Source of the DNA: CBFHND01 sp965657085
Lineage (GTDB): Bacteria > Pseudomonadota > Alphaproteobacteria > Rhodobacterales > Rhodobacteraceae
Length of the DNA stretch: 64,000 nucleotides
Assembly: GCA_965657085.1 (NCBI GenBank)
Contig: CBFHND010000012.1
Coordinates: forward strand, 1 to 64,000
Direction: 5' to 3'
Shown here: piece by piece, positions 42,180-51,386 of the stretch
Position numbering within the stretch: position 1 is the first letter of the stretch
Layout: each line of letters starts with the position of its first letter
Position numbers and translations under genes: made by a program
The notes under the pieces: model-generated
Database searches by the model: none
Told to the model about the DNA's origin: nothing
Seen by the model: the letters and a program-made list of their open reading frames with translations, nothing else

Positions 42180-43454
42180 ATGACACTTGCAACCCGCATT
42201 GACGACAAACGCGACGACCTGATTGCGCTGACCCGGGACCTGATCCGCATCCCCACGCTGAACCCACCGGGCGAGAATTATGGCGCGATCTGCGACTACC
42301 TCGACAAACGGCTGGCCGCACACGGGTTTGCCACCCAACTGATCCGCGCCGAAGGTACACCGGGCGACAGCACACGGTATCCACGCTGGAACATCGTGGC
42401 CCGGCGCGACGGGGCACAGCCCGGCGATTGCGTGCATTTCAACAGCCATACGGATGTCGTCGAAGTCGGTCAGGGGTGGACGTTTGACCCCTTTGGCGGA
42501 GACATCTCCGAAGGGCGCATTTACGGGCGTGGCGCCTGCGATATGAAAGGTGGGCTTGCCGCATCGATCATCGCCGCCGAAGCCTTCATCGAAGAACATC
42601 CCGATTTCACCGGGGCCATCGAAATCTCCGGTACGGCGGATGAGGAATCCGGCGGCTACGGCGGCGTTGCCTATCTGGCCGAACAGGGGTTTTTCGACCC
42701 CACCCGCGTCCAACACGTGATCATCCCCGAACCGCTGAACAAGGACCGCATCTGCCTTGGCCACCGGGGCGGATGGTGGGCCGAGATCGAAACCCATGGT
42801 GAAATTGCGCACGGTTCGATGCCATTTCTTGGCGACTGTGCGGTCAGGCACATGGGTGCGGTGCTTTCCGCCTTCGAGGAGACGCTGTTTCCCGCCATGG
42901 CGGCACGGTACACTGACATGCCGGTGGTGCCCGAAGGCGCGCGCCAATCAACCATGAACATCAACTCCATTCACGGTGGACAAAAGGAACAGGATGACGA
43001 TTTCACAGGCCTGCCCGCGCACTGCGTACCGGACAGTTGCCGGATCGTGATCGACAGACGTTTTCTGGTCGAAGAGCCGCTGGATCAGGTGCGCGGCGAG
43101 GTGACCGCCCTGCTTGAGGAGTTGCGCGCGCAACGGCCTGATTTCGACTATACGCTCACCGAGTTGAACAGTGTTCTGCCCTCAATGACCGACAAAACCG
43201 CGCCCGTGGTGGAAACAGTGGCCCGCGCGATCGAAGACGTGATGGGACACGCGCCCGAATACGTGGCCAGCCCCGGAACCTACGACCAAAAGCACATCGA
43301 CCGCATCGGCAAGTTGAAGAACTGCATTGCCTACGGCCCCGGCGTTCTGGAACTGGCGCACAAGCCCGACGAATGGATCGGAATCGACGACATGATCGAC
43401 AGCGCCAAGGTGATGGGCGCATCGTTGGAGACGCTGTTGTTGCCGAAACCCTAA
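42180..43454 (+). CDS. M20-family metallohydrolase (ArgE/DapE-like)
   Basis: 424 aa zinc hydrolase that cleaves N-acyl amino acids or related amides. Metal ligands and catalytic residues are all in place: His90 and Asp92 (NSHTDVV), bridging Asp121 (GRGACDMKGG), Glu155 general base and Glu156 (DEESGG). The C terminus has GTYDQKHIDRIG with the last histidine ligand. ArgE/DapE-like proteins are often mis-specified; the substrate here is unknown. Its stop overlaps the convergent Hsp70 gene by four bases. Confidence 0.85.
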   Translation: MTLATRIDDKRDDLIALTRDLIRIPTLNPPGENYGAICDYLDKRLAAHGFATQLIRAEGTPGDSTRYPRWNIVARRDGAQPGDCVHFNSHTDVVEVGQGWTFDPFGGDISEGRIYGRGACDMKGGLAASIIAAEAFIEEHPDFTGAIEISGTADEESGGYGGVAYLAEQGFFDPTRVQHVIIPEPLNKDRICLGHRGGWWAEIETHGEIAHGSMPFLGDCAVRHMGAVLSAFEETLFPAMAARYTDMPVVPEGARQSTMNINSIHGGQKEQDDDFTGLPAHCVPDSCRIVIDRRFLVEEPLDQVRGEVTALLEELRAQRPDFDYTLTELNSVLPSMTDKTAPVVETVARAIEDVMGHAPEYVASPGTYDQKHIDRIGKLKNCIAYGPGVLELAHKPDEWIGIDDMIDSAKVMGASLETLLLPKP

Positions 43455-44695
43455 GGCGCTGTTGCCAAGGCCAACCCTTCCACAATCCCGGTCAACGCCG
43501 CACCTTTGTGAGTGTGCGCACGGGGAAATGTGTTGGTCATGGCGGTTTGCACGACGCTCATCAGGCTCGAACCTCCAACGAAGATCAGCCTGTCGATCTG
43601 CTCCGGGGCAAGGCCCGCATCCGCAACGGCCTTGGCGCCGGTCTCCGCGATGCGGTTTGCCATGTCGGACAGTCCAGCCCACATCATCGCAGCGGGCAAA
43701 GACAGGTGAAGGCCCTTTTCAATGATGTCCAGGTTGATCTGCGGTGGCGCGATGGCGCCGGGATCATTCGCTGCAATCTTGCCGGCCTCGACCGCGAAGG
43801 CAAGATCGTGGCCCAATTCATCCTCCAACACCTGCACCAACCTGTTCAAGAGGTCCGGCGCAACTGCGTATTTCGCCAGCTCGCGCGCGGCGCGGCGGGT
43901 GTCGGCCCCGTAAAGGAACGGTATTTTCTGCCACGTGGCCAGATCGGCAAAGATGGCGCGCGGTGCCGTGTGCGTTTCAGACCCAAAGGCATGGCGTATC
44001 TGGCTGCCCTGCCCCAAAAGCGGCATCACGTGATCGATGCTGAGCTTGCGATCAAAGTCCGTACCCCCCAGGCGCACGCCATGGCTGTGCAGAATATCGA
44101 TGCCATGGCCCTGTCCATGCCGAAACACGGTGAAATCCGATGTGCCGCCACCGATGTCCACCACCAGCCCCAGATCACCGGGCTGCAAGGCGGCGCGACT
44201 GGCAAGGGCCGCGGCCTCGGGTTCGGGCATGAAGGTCACACTTTCAAATCCCGCAGCCGCATAACAGTCGGTCAGATCAACCAAAGCCTGCGCATTTCGG
44301 GCCGTGTCTTCGCTGTGAAACAGAACCGGGCGTCCCGACAGCGCCGTTTCAAAACGCTGCCCGGTTTGCGCCTCGGCACGCGCCTTGATCGTGGCAAGAA
44401 ACCGGCCGACAATCGTGATGAAGTCCTGCCGCTCGTTCAGCAGCATCCGACTTTCGCGCATCAGCGACGTTCCCAGCAGACTTTTGAGCGCCCGCATGTA
44501 CCGCCCTTCAACCCCGTCAATCAGCGCGTCATTGGCGGGGCTGCCATAAAGGGTGGCGCGGCTGTCGAAATCAAAGAACACCGAAGTGGGCAGCGTCTGC
44601 GCGCCCGGCTCCAGTGCGACAAGCTGGGCGTTGCCCTGCACCGCAAAGCCCGCGGCGGAATTGGAGGTGCCAAAATCGATCCCAAGCGTCGCCAT
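43451..44695 (-). CDS. Hsp70-family protein, YegD-like
   Basis: 414 aa, about two thirds of DnaK and corresponding to the ATPase domain only. Phosphate loops IDFGTSNSAA (Asp7) and VVDIGGGTSDFTVF, and the C-terminal adenosine motif IFVGGSSLM are present. No substrate-binding domain or lid follows, as in E. coli YegD. Function of YegD proteins is not known. The gene is divergent from the ABC binding protein gene across about 130 bases. Confidence 0.87.
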   Translation of the reverse strand: MATLGIDFGTSNSAAGFAVQGNAQLVALEPGAQTLPTSVFFDFDSRATLYGSPANDALIDGVEGRYMRALKSLLGTSLMRESRMLLNERQDFITIVGRFLATIKARAEAQTGQRFETALSGRPVLFHSEDTARNAQALVDLTDCYAAAGFESVTFMPEPEAAALASRAALQPGDLGLVVDIGGGTSDFTVFRHGQGHGIDILHSHGVRLGGTDFDRKLSIDHVMPLLGQGSQIRHAFGSETHTAPRAIFADLATWQKIPFLYGADTRRAARELAKYAVAPDLLNRLVQVLEDELGHDLAFAVEAGKIAANDPGAIAPPQINLDIIEKGLHLSLPAAMMWAGLSDMANRIAETGAKAVADAGLAPEQIDRLIFVGGSSLMSVVQTAMTNTFPRAHTHKGAALTGIVEGLALATAP

Positions 44696-44827
44696 ATCCG
44701 AACACCTCAGCCGTATAACAAAGCCGCCGCTTTACGCTTGGAGAGGCTTGGACGCAATACGCCAGTCTGGTCAAAGCTGGCTGAACTGGGTAGCTTTCCA
44801 GCAACGACAAACCTTGGAGGCCATGAC

Positions 44828-46306
44828 ATGGACCATATCCGAACACTCTTTTTGGGCGCCGCCACAGCGGCCTTGATCGCGGGCGCAGCCCTTGCCAAGG
44901 ACGATATCACCGTCGCTTTGCAGCTCGAACCGCCGCATCTTGATCCCACAAGCGCAGCGGCCGGAGCCATTGATTCCGTACTCTATTCGAACGTGTTCGA
45001 GGGTCTGACGCGGTTCATGGGCGACGGATCGATCGTGCCGGGTCTGGCCGAAAGCTGGGAAATCTCCGACGATGGTCTGGTCTATACCTTCAAACTGCAC
45101 GGCGGCGTGACGTTCCACGACGGCACCACGATGGATGCAGAAGATGTGAAATTCTCGCTCGACCGGGCCCGTGCCGAAGACAGCACAAACGCGCAAAAGG
45201 GTCTGTTTGCAGGCATCACCGATGTCACCGTTGTCGATCCCGGCACCGTGCAAGTGACATTGGGTGAACCCAACGGCAATTTCCTCTTCAACATGGCATG
45301 GGGTGACGCGGTCATCGTGGCCCCGGAAAGCATCGAAGGCATCAAGCAGATGCCGATTGGCACCGGCGCGTTCAAGTTCGTGAACTGGGTGCAGGGTGAC
45401 AAGATCGAGCTGGCCCGCAACGACGCCTATTGGGGCGATGCACCTGCGTTGGCCAGTGCGACATTCAAGTTCATTTCCGATCCCACAGCGGCCTTTGCCG
45501 CGGTGATGGCCGAAGACGTGGATGTGTTCAGCGGCTTTCCCGCGCCCGAAAACCTGCCGCAGTTCGACGCCGATCCGCGCTTTCAGGTGCTTGTCGGCTC
45601 GACCGAGGGTGAAACCATCCTGTCGACCAACAACAAGATGCCGCCATTCGACAATCCCAAGGTGCGTGCGGCCATGGCCCATGCCATCGACCGTCAGGCC
45701 ATTATTGATGGCGCGATGTTCGGTTACGGCACGCCCATCGGTACGCATTTCGCGCCGCACAATCCGGCCTATGTCGATCTGACCGGCAACAGCGCATATG
45801 ACCCCGAAAAGGCCCGCGCGATGCTGGCCGAAGCAGGCTTTGCCGATGGGTTCGAAACCACCCTGCACCTGCCCCCACCCTCCTACGCACGGCGCGGCGG
45901 CGAGATCATCGCGGCCCAGCTGGCCGAGGTGGGCATCAAGGCCGAGATTACCAATGTCGAGTGGGCGCAGTGGCTCGAAACCGTGTTCCGGGGCAAGAAC
46001 TTTGGCCTGACCATCGTCAGCCACACCGAACCCATGGACATCGGCATCTATGCCAATCCCGATTACTACTTCCAGTATGACAACCCGGACTTCCAGGCGC
46101 TGATGACCAAGCTCAACAGCACCACGGACCCGGCCATGCGCACCCAGATGATGGGTGATGCGCAGCGGATGATCGCCGAGGATTATGTGAACGGCTATCT
46201 CTTCCAATTGGCGGCCCTTGGTGTGGCCAAGGCGGGCGTGCAGGGTTTGTGGGTTAACGCGCCGACACAGGCCACAGACCTCACCGGGGTCAGCTGGGCC
46301 GAGTAA
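44828..46306 (+). CDS. ABC transporter substrate-binding protein, family 5 (dipeptide/opine type)
   Basis: 492 aa periplasmic protein of the DppA/OppA family. Signal peptide of about 23 residues, LIAGAALA before KDD. Typical blocks: LQLEPPHLDPTSAAAGAIDSVLYSNVFEGL, the YTFKLHGGVTFHDGTTMDAEDVKFSLDRA signature, and NPDYYFQYDNPDFQALM near the end. The start has TTGGAGG nine bases upstream; the frame runs open far upstream through the antisense of the Hsp70 gene, but nothing there is coding. Its permeases and ATPase are encoded 1.7 kb further on, beyond a cupin and a reverse-strand deacetylase gene. Confidence 0.92.
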   Translation: MDHIRTLFLGAATAALIAGAALAKDDITVALQLEPPHLDPTSAAAGAIDSVLYSNVFEGLTRFMGDGSIVPGLAESWEISDDGLVYTFKLHGGVTFHDGTTMDAEDVKFSLDRARAEDSTNAQKGLFAGITDVTVVDPGTVQVTLGEPNGNFLFNMAWGDAVIVAPESIEGIKQMPIGTGAFKFVNWVQGDKIELARNDAYWGDAPALASATFKFISDPTAAFAAVMAEDVDVFSGFPAPENLPQFDADPRFQVLVGSTEGETILSTNNKMPPFDNPKVRAAMAHAIDRQAIIDGAMFGYGTPIGTHFAPHNPAYVDLTGNSAYDPEKARAMLAEAGFADGFETTLHLPPPSYARRGGEIIAAQLAEVGIKAEITNVEWAQWLETVFRGKNFGLTIVSHTEPMDIGIYANPDYYFQYDNPDFQALMTKLNSTTDPAMRTQMMGDAQRMIAEDYVNGYLFQLAALGVAKAGVQGLWVNAPTQATDLTGVSWAE

Positions 46307-46327
46307 GCATCGGCAACAGGATCAGGT

Positions 46328-46358
46328 AAGGCGGGGATCATCCCCGCCTTTCTTTTTC
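46328..46358 (+). terminator. Rho-independent terminator after the binding-protein gene
   Basis: AAGGCGGGGA/TCCCCGCCTT (46328-46337/46341-46350), loop TCA, then TTCTTTTT. A good intrinsic terminator 22 bases after the stop; it would keep the binding protein more abundant than downstream products. Confidence 0.85.
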
Positions 46359-46375
46359 AATCAGGGAGACTCCGC

Positions 46376-46780
46376 ATGGACATTTTTCGCGCAGGCAGCC
46401 GCCCCACGGTCGCGGCCAATCCAGAGTACTTTACCGGCGATGTGCGACAGGACCCCGTGATCGGCTCGAACCCGCCCGCGCGCATCAATGCATTGATCGT
46501 GACCTTTGCCCCCGGTGCGCGCACGGCGTGGCACACACATCCACTGGGCCAGACGTTGCACGTGATGTCAGGCGTGGGCCGGGTGGCCCTGCGGGGTGAA
46601 GCGCCGCAGGTGATCCGCCCGGGCGATACAGTCTGGATACCGCCCGGTGTCGAACACTGGCATGGTGCTGGCCCCGACACTCAAATGATCCATATGGCCA
46701 TGCAAGAGGCGCAGGATGGGAAAGCCGCGGACTGGCTCGAACAGGTCAGCGATGCCGACTATGGGCTTGATCCGGCCTGA
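46376..46780 (+). CDS. Single-domain cupin
   Basis: 134 aa. The cupin core runs from PGARTAWHTHPLGQTLHVMSGVGRV to GDTVWIPPGVEHWHG; three histidines and a glutamine or glutamate can hold a metal. The type is common next to carboxymuconolactone-decarboxylase-like proteins and hydroxynitrile-lyase-like cupins; no function can be assigned. GGGAG eight bases before the ATG. It follows a strong terminator, so its expression depends on readthrough or its own promoter. Confidence 0.82.
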   Translation: MDIFRAGSRPTVAANPEYFTGDVRQDPVIGSNPPARINALIVTFAPGARTAWHTHPLGQTLHVMSGVGRVALRGEAPQVIRPGDTVWIPPGVEHWHGAGPDTQMIHMAMQEAQDGKAADWLEQVSDADYGLDPA

Positions 46781-46792
46781 GTAAGGCGGGGC

Positions 46793-47920
46793 TCAGGCCC
46801 GCCACGCCGCAAGCCGGTCCGTCAGCACATCAAGATCAGCACGCAAGCTGTCGCGGACGGCACCGGGCCTTGGATCATCGGCCAAAGTCTCGAACCAATG
46901 CGCAGGCGGGTTGCGTCCCCGCGCATTGCCCTTGAACTCCAGTCCGCCCAGCACCGCCTGCGCGGCTTCAGGCAACACTTCTGGAACTTCAAACCCGTTC
47001 AACGTGGCCCAGACACCCGTCCACAGCCGCCCGACGGACCACGGGTTATAGCCGCCACCGCCTAGAACCAACAAACGCGGCGCCATTCCTGTCAACGCCC
47101 TGACGATGGACCAATGCGCCTGGTTGGACAGGCTCAAATGCGACAGGGGGTCTTCCTCCACCGCGTCGGCACCACATTGCAGGACAATGGCATCGGGGCG
47201 AAAGGCCGAAATCGCAGGCAGGATCAGATCATCCCGCACCTGCGCCATTTCACTGTCGTTGATCCCGCGCGGCACCGGCAGATTGAACACATTGCCCACG
47301 CCGCCGTCCCCCACCAACCCGGTGCGTGGCCACAGCCCCGCCTCGTGCACCGACATGACCAGCGTATCGGGATCGCGGGCAAAGGCATTTTCGACCCCAT
47401 CGCCGTGATGGGCATCGATGTCCACATAGGCCACCCGGCCCGCCCCATTGGCCCGCAAGGACCGGATGGCAAGAACCGGATCGTTGAGATAGCAAAAGCC
47501 GCTGGCCCGGTCCGGCATCGCGTGATGCGTGCCGCCTGCCGGGTGATAGACAATGCCGCCGTCGCGCAACAACTCCCCCGCCAACAGCGACCCGCCCGCC
47601 GCCGTGGCCGGGCGGCGATACATTTCGGCAAAGACCGGGTTGGACGGCGTGCCAAGGTGATGTCGCGCGCGCACGGCGTCGGTGACCGCCTGATCCTCTT
47701 CGGCACGGGCAAGGGCACGCACGTAATCCTCGGTATGCCAGCCGACCAACGTATCCGGCTTCGCCCGTGGGCTGGACACATAGGATGCGTGCGGCAACCA
47801 ATCCAAGGCGCGCGCCAGGTCGATCACCGTGGACACCCGTGGAATGCGCAGCGGATGCGCCTTGCCATAGGTGGACATGCGGTAAATCTCGGAACCGATA
47901 AAGAGCGGACGGGCCAGCAT
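46793..47920 (-). CDS. Histone-deacetylase-family amidohydrolase (AcuC/acetylpolyamine type)
   Basis: 375 aa. The zinc-dependent deacetylase fold is clear: catalytic HPAGGTHHAMPDRASGFCYLND (His-His dyad), zinc ligands in VDIDAHHGDGVE and in QCGADAVEEDPL, and the transition-state tyrosine in LGGGGYNPW. Bacterial members remove acetyl groups from polyamines, other small amides or acetylated enzymes. It is encoded against the ABC transporter genes and lies between the binding protein and the permeases, so it may deacetylate the imported compound. Convergent with the cupin gene. Confidence 0.88.
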   Translation of the reverse strand: MLARPLFIGSEIYRMSTYGKAHPLRIPRVSTVIDLARALDWLPHASYVSSPRAKPDTLVGWHTEDYVRALARAEEDQAVTDAVRARHHLGTPSNPVFAEMYRRPATAAGGSLLAGELLRDGGIVYHPAGGTHHAMPDRASGFCYLNDPVLAIRSLRANGAGRVAYVDIDAHHGDGVENAFARDPDTLVMSVHEAGLWPRTGLVGDGGVGNVFNLPVPRGINDSEMAQVRDDLILPAISAFRPDAIVLQCGADAVEEDPLSHLSLSNQAHWSIVRALTGMAPRLLVLGGGGYNPWSVGRLWTGVWATLNGFEVPEVLPEAAQAVLGGLEFKGNARGRNPPAHWFETLADDPRPGAVRDSLRADLDVLTDRLAAWRA

Positions 47921-47995
47921 CCCCCATAGCTAACACGCAAGGCCCCGCTGCCAAGACGTAGCGCCTTGCCTGTTGCGACACCCCCGCCTAACGTG

Positions 47996-48949
47996 ATGCA
48001 AATGCTGCGCTATACCCTCAAACGCCTGTTGTCTCTGGCCATCAGCCTTGCCATCGCATCGCTGGTGATTTTCTTCGTGATCGAAGTGGCCCCCGGCGAT
48101 CCGGCGTCGTTCATGCTGGGCATTAACGCACAACCCGACACCGTGGCCGCCTTGCGCGCGGAACTGGGCCTCGATGTGCCCAAGTGGCAGCGGTATCTGG
48201 CATGGGTGGGTGGCCTCGTCACCGGCGATTTCGGCACATCCTACACGTACCGTACGCCTGTGGCCCAGATGATCGCGGACAGGCTTTGGGTGTCGCTGCC
48301 GCTTGCGATTTATGCGCTGGTGCTCAGCACGGCCATTGCCTTTCCCGCGGGCATCTACGCCGCGTCGCGCCGGGGCCGCGCCGGTGATGTGGCGGTGATG
48401 GGGGCCACACAGCTGGGCGTCGCCGTCCCAAATTTCTGGTTTGCGATGATGATGGTCCTGATCTTTGCCATCAACCTGCGCTGGTTCAGCGCAGGGGGAT
48501 TTGCCGGTTGGGACAAGGGCCTTGGCGCCGGGCTGTGGTCGCTGACCTTGCCCGCCATATCGCTGGCCTTGCCGCAGGCCGCGATCCTCGCGCGGGTCAT
48601 GCGCAGTGCGCTTCTGGATGTGCTGGGCGAGGATTTCATGCGCACGGCGCGGGCCAAGGGGCTCAGCCGCGGGCAAACCCTGTGGCGGCATGGGTTGCGC
48701 AATGCGCTGATCCCGGTGCTGACCATCATCGGGTTGCAGTTTTCCTTCCTTCTGGCCGGGTCGATCATCATTGAACAGGTGTTCTACCTCCCCGGACTGG
48801 GCCGCCTTGTGTTTCAGGCGATCAGCGCGCGAGACCTGATCGTGGTGGAAAGCGTGGTGATGCTGTTGGTCTTCGCCGTCATCGTGGTCAACTTCGCCGT
48901 CGATCTGGCCTATGCCGCCGTGGACCCCCGGCTGAGGCTCAGAACATGA
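47996..48949 (+). CDS. ABC transporter permease 1 (DppB-like)
   Basis: 317 aa with six hydrophobic segments, the first at residues 10-30 and followed by the large periplasmic loop typical of DppB/OppB. The cytoplasmic EAA loop is RTARAKGLSRGQTLWRHGLRNALIPVLT. ATG at 47996 or 48002; no clear ribosome binding site separates them. The stop overlaps the second permease (ATGA). It is part of the importer with the family 5 binding protein. Confidence 0.9.
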   Translation: MQMLRYTLKRLLSLAISLAIASLVIFFVIEVAPGDPASFMLGINAQPDTVAALRAELGLDVPKWQRYLAWVGGLVTGDFGTSYTYRTPVAQMIADRLWVSLPLAIYALVLSTAIAFPAGIYAASRRGRAGDVAVMGATQLGVAVPNFWFAMMMVLIFAINLRWFSAGGFAGWDKGLGAGLWSLTLPAISLALPQAAILARVMRSALLDVLGEDFMRTARAKGLSRGQTLWRHGLRNALIPVLTIIGLQFSFLLAGSIIIEQVFYLPGLGRLVFQAISARDLIVVESVVMLLVFAVIVVNFAVDLAYAAVDPRLRLRT

Positions 48950-49761
48950 GCCGCAACCTGATCATAGGGGGGCTTCTGTCGTCGCTGATGGTGCTGGCAG
49001 CATTGATCAGTTTCATCTGGACACCCTTCGACCACACGGCGCTGAATATCCCCGCCAAGTTGCAAACCCCGGGCGGCACTCACTGGTTGGGTACGGACCA
49101 TTTCGGCAGGGATATCGCGTCGATGATCATGGTAGGCGCGCGCACCTCCATCGCCGTGGCGATCGTAGCGGTGGGCATCGGCATGGGGCTGGGTGTTCCC
49201 CTTGGCCTGTGGGCCGCCGCGCGCAAAGGCGGATGGGCGGATGAGATCATCATGCGGGGCAATGATCTGATCTTTGCCTTCCCATCGCTGGTCATCGCCA
49301 TCCTGATCACCGCGATCTTTGGTGCGGGGGCAATCAATGCGATCATCGCCATCGGCATCTTCAACATCCCCGTTTTCGCGCGGGTCACGCGCGGCGGTGC
49401 CCTTCCGTTCTGGGCGCGGGACTTCATCCTCGCCGCGCGGGTCGCGGGCAAGGGGGCCGCGCGCATCTCGGTTGAGCATGTGCTGCCCAACATCACCAAC
49501 CTTCTGATCGTGCAGGCCACCATCCAGTTCAGCCTTGGCATTTTGGCCGAGGCCGCGCTCAGTTATGTGGGTCTGGGCGCGCAACCGCCAACGCCCAGCT
49601 GGGGCCGGATGCTGGCCGATGCGCAAACGCTGGTCAGCATCGCGCCGCACATAGCGCTGATCCCCGGCACCGCGATCATCCTGACAGTGCTGGGCCTGAA
49701 CCTTCTGGGCGACGGATTGCGCGACTGGCTGGACCCAAGGCTGCGGGTGGCGCGGGTATGA
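48946..49761 (+). CDS. ABC transporter permease 2 (DppC-like)
   Basis: 271 aa with six hydrophobic segments. THWLGTDHFGRDIASMIMVGARTS is the DppC/OppC signature, and the EAA loop reads LAARVAGKGAARISVEHVLPNITNLLIVQ. It overlaps the first permease gene and the ATPase gene by four bases each, giving strict coupling. Confidence 0.92.
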   Translation: MSRNLIIGGLLSSLMVLAALISFIWTPFDHTALNIPAKLQTPGGTHWLGTDHFGRDIASMIMVGARTSIAVAIVAVGIGMGLGVPLGLWAAARKGGWADEIIMRGNDLIFAFPSLVIAILITAIFGAGAINAIIAIGIFNIPVFARVTRGGALPFWARDFILAARVAGKGAARISVEHVLPNITNLLIVQATIQFSLGILAEAALSYVGLGAQPPTPSWGRMLADAQTLVSIAPHIALIPGTAIILTVLGLNLLGDGLRDWLDPRLRVARV

Positions 49762-51386
49762 GCTTGCTTGAGATCAAGCGCCTCTCGATGGCCATTCACG
49801 GCTTTCACGTCCTGCACGACGTCAGCCTGACCGTCGCCCCCGGCGAGATCGTGGCCGTGACCGGCGAAAGCGGGTCGGGCAAGTCGATGACCGCGCTGTC
49901 AGTGATGCAGCTGTTGCCCGATGGCGCGCGGACCAAGGGCCAGATCAACCTGCAGGCTCAGGACATCAACACCCTGACTGAGGCCGAACTGTGTGACCTG
50001 CGCGGCAACGCCGTGGGCATGGTCTTTCAGGAGCCGATGACCGCCTTGAACCCGGTCAAGACCATCGGCGATCAGGTGGCCGAGACCGTCTTGGTGCACG
50101 GGGCCGCCACACGGTCCGCGGCCCTTGCTCGCGCGGCCGAGACGCTTGAACGTGTGGGCTTGCCCGCGGACCAGTTCCCCTTGTCACGGTTTCCGCATGA
50201 GCTGTCCGGCGGCCAGCGGCAGCGCGTCGTCATCGCCATGGCCATCGCCCTGCGCCCGGCGCTTTTGATTGCGGATGAACCCACAACCGCGCTGGACGTG
50301 ACCACGCAGGCGCAAATCCTCGACCTGCTGACGCGGCTCGCGCGTGAAGATGGTATGGGCCTGTTGATGATCACCCATGATCTGGCCGTGGTCGCCGACA
50401 TGGCGGATCGCATCGTGATCATGCAGAACGGCCATGTGGTCGAACAGGGACCAACCCAAGAGCTGCTGCAAGAGATGCAGCACCCCTATACCCGCATGTT
50501 GTTCGCAGCCTCCGGCCATGCGGTCACCTTGCCCCCCCGCCCCGCATCCGCACCCCTGTTGCAAGTGCAAGGCGTGCACCGCGACTACCGATTGCCCCGG
50601 CGCAAACTTTTTGCCGCCCCGGGCCACTTCCGCGCGGTGAACAACGTCAGCTTTGACATCGCCAAAGGTGAACGTGTGGGGCTGGTGGGCGAAAGCGGCT
50701 GTGGCAAGTCCACCCTGACCCGCGCCATTCTGGGGCTGGACGATGTGCAAGCGGGCGCGATCACACTGGGCGGTGATCCGGTCTTTTCCGCAGGCCGCCC
50801 CAACCTTGATGTGCGCCGCAAGATGCAGGTGGTCTTTCAGGACCCCTTCGGCAGCTTCAACCCGCGTCATCGGGTTGCCCGGCTGATCACCGAACCGTTC
50901 CACTTGCTGGTTGATCCACCACAGGGCGCGGACCGTGACAGGCTGATTGCTGAGACACTTGAGGCCGTAGGGCTGAGCGCCGGCGACGCGGGCAAGTACC
51001 CGCACCAGTTTTCCGGCGGCCAACGCCAGCGCATCGCCATCGCACGCGCTTTGATCATCCGGCCAGAGTTGATCGTCTTTGACGAGGCGGTCAGCGCGCT
51101 GGATGTATCCGTGCGGGCGCAAATTCTCGATCTGCTGGCCGATCTTTGCGGTCAATACGATCTGACCTACCTGTTCATCAGCCATGATCTGAGCGTGGTC
51201 CGCACCGTCACTGACCGGGTAATGGTGATGCGCGCGGGGCAGATCGTGGAACAAGGCGCCACCGAGGGCGTGTTCACCAACCCCGCGCACGCCTATACCA
51301 AATCGCTGATCGACGCCGCCCCGGTGCTGCCCGATCTCAGCCACCTCGAAGGGAGCCTGCCCCATGACACTGCCTCTTTGGTTTGA
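49758..51386 (+). CDS. ABC transporter ATPase, fused DppD-DppF type
   Basis: 542 aa with two complete nucleotide-binding domains. First: Walker A GESGSGKSMTA near 37, signature LSGGQRQRVVIAMA, Walker B LLIADEPTTALD. Second: Walker A GESGCGKSTLTRA near 313, signature FSGGQRQRIAIARA, Walker B LIVFDEAVSALD. Fusion of the two DppD/DppF halves into one chain is common in Rhodobacterales. The start overlaps permease 2 (ATGA), and the 3' end overlaps the aldehyde dehydrogenase gene by 23 bases. Confidence 0.93.
   Translation: MSLLEIKRLSMAIHGFHVLHDVSLTVAPGEIVAVTGESGSGKSMTALSVMQLLPDGARTKGQINLQAQDINTLTEAELCDLRGNAVGMVFQEPMTALNPVKTIGDQVAETVLVHGAATRSAALARAAETLERVGLPADQFPLSRFPHELSGGQRQRVVIAMAIALRPALLIADEPTTALDVTTQAQILDLLTRLAREDGMGLLMITHDLAVVADMADRIVIMQNGHVVEQGPTQELLQEMQHPYTRMLFAASGHAVTLPPRPASAPLLQVQGVHRDYRLPRRKLFAAPGHFRAVNNVSFDIAKGERVGLVGESGCGKSTLTRAILGLDDVQAGAITLGGDPVFSAGRPNLDVRRKMQVVFQDPFGSFNPRHRVARLITEPFHLLVDPPQGADRDRLIAETLEAVGLSAGDAGKYPHQFSGGQRQRIAIARALIIRPELIVFDEAVSALDVSVRAQILDLLADLCGQYDLTYLFISHDLSVVRTVTDRVMVMRAGQIVEQGATEGVFTNPAHAYTKSLIDAAPVLPDLSHLEGSLPHDTASLV

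Noticed and set aside
43373..44827. A long open frame that runs into the ABC binding-protein gene and would extend it to about 977 residues
   Set aside because: It lies antisense to a clear Hsp70-family gene, its translation has no recognisable domain, and a normal signal peptide starts at 44828 behind a good ribosome binding site.
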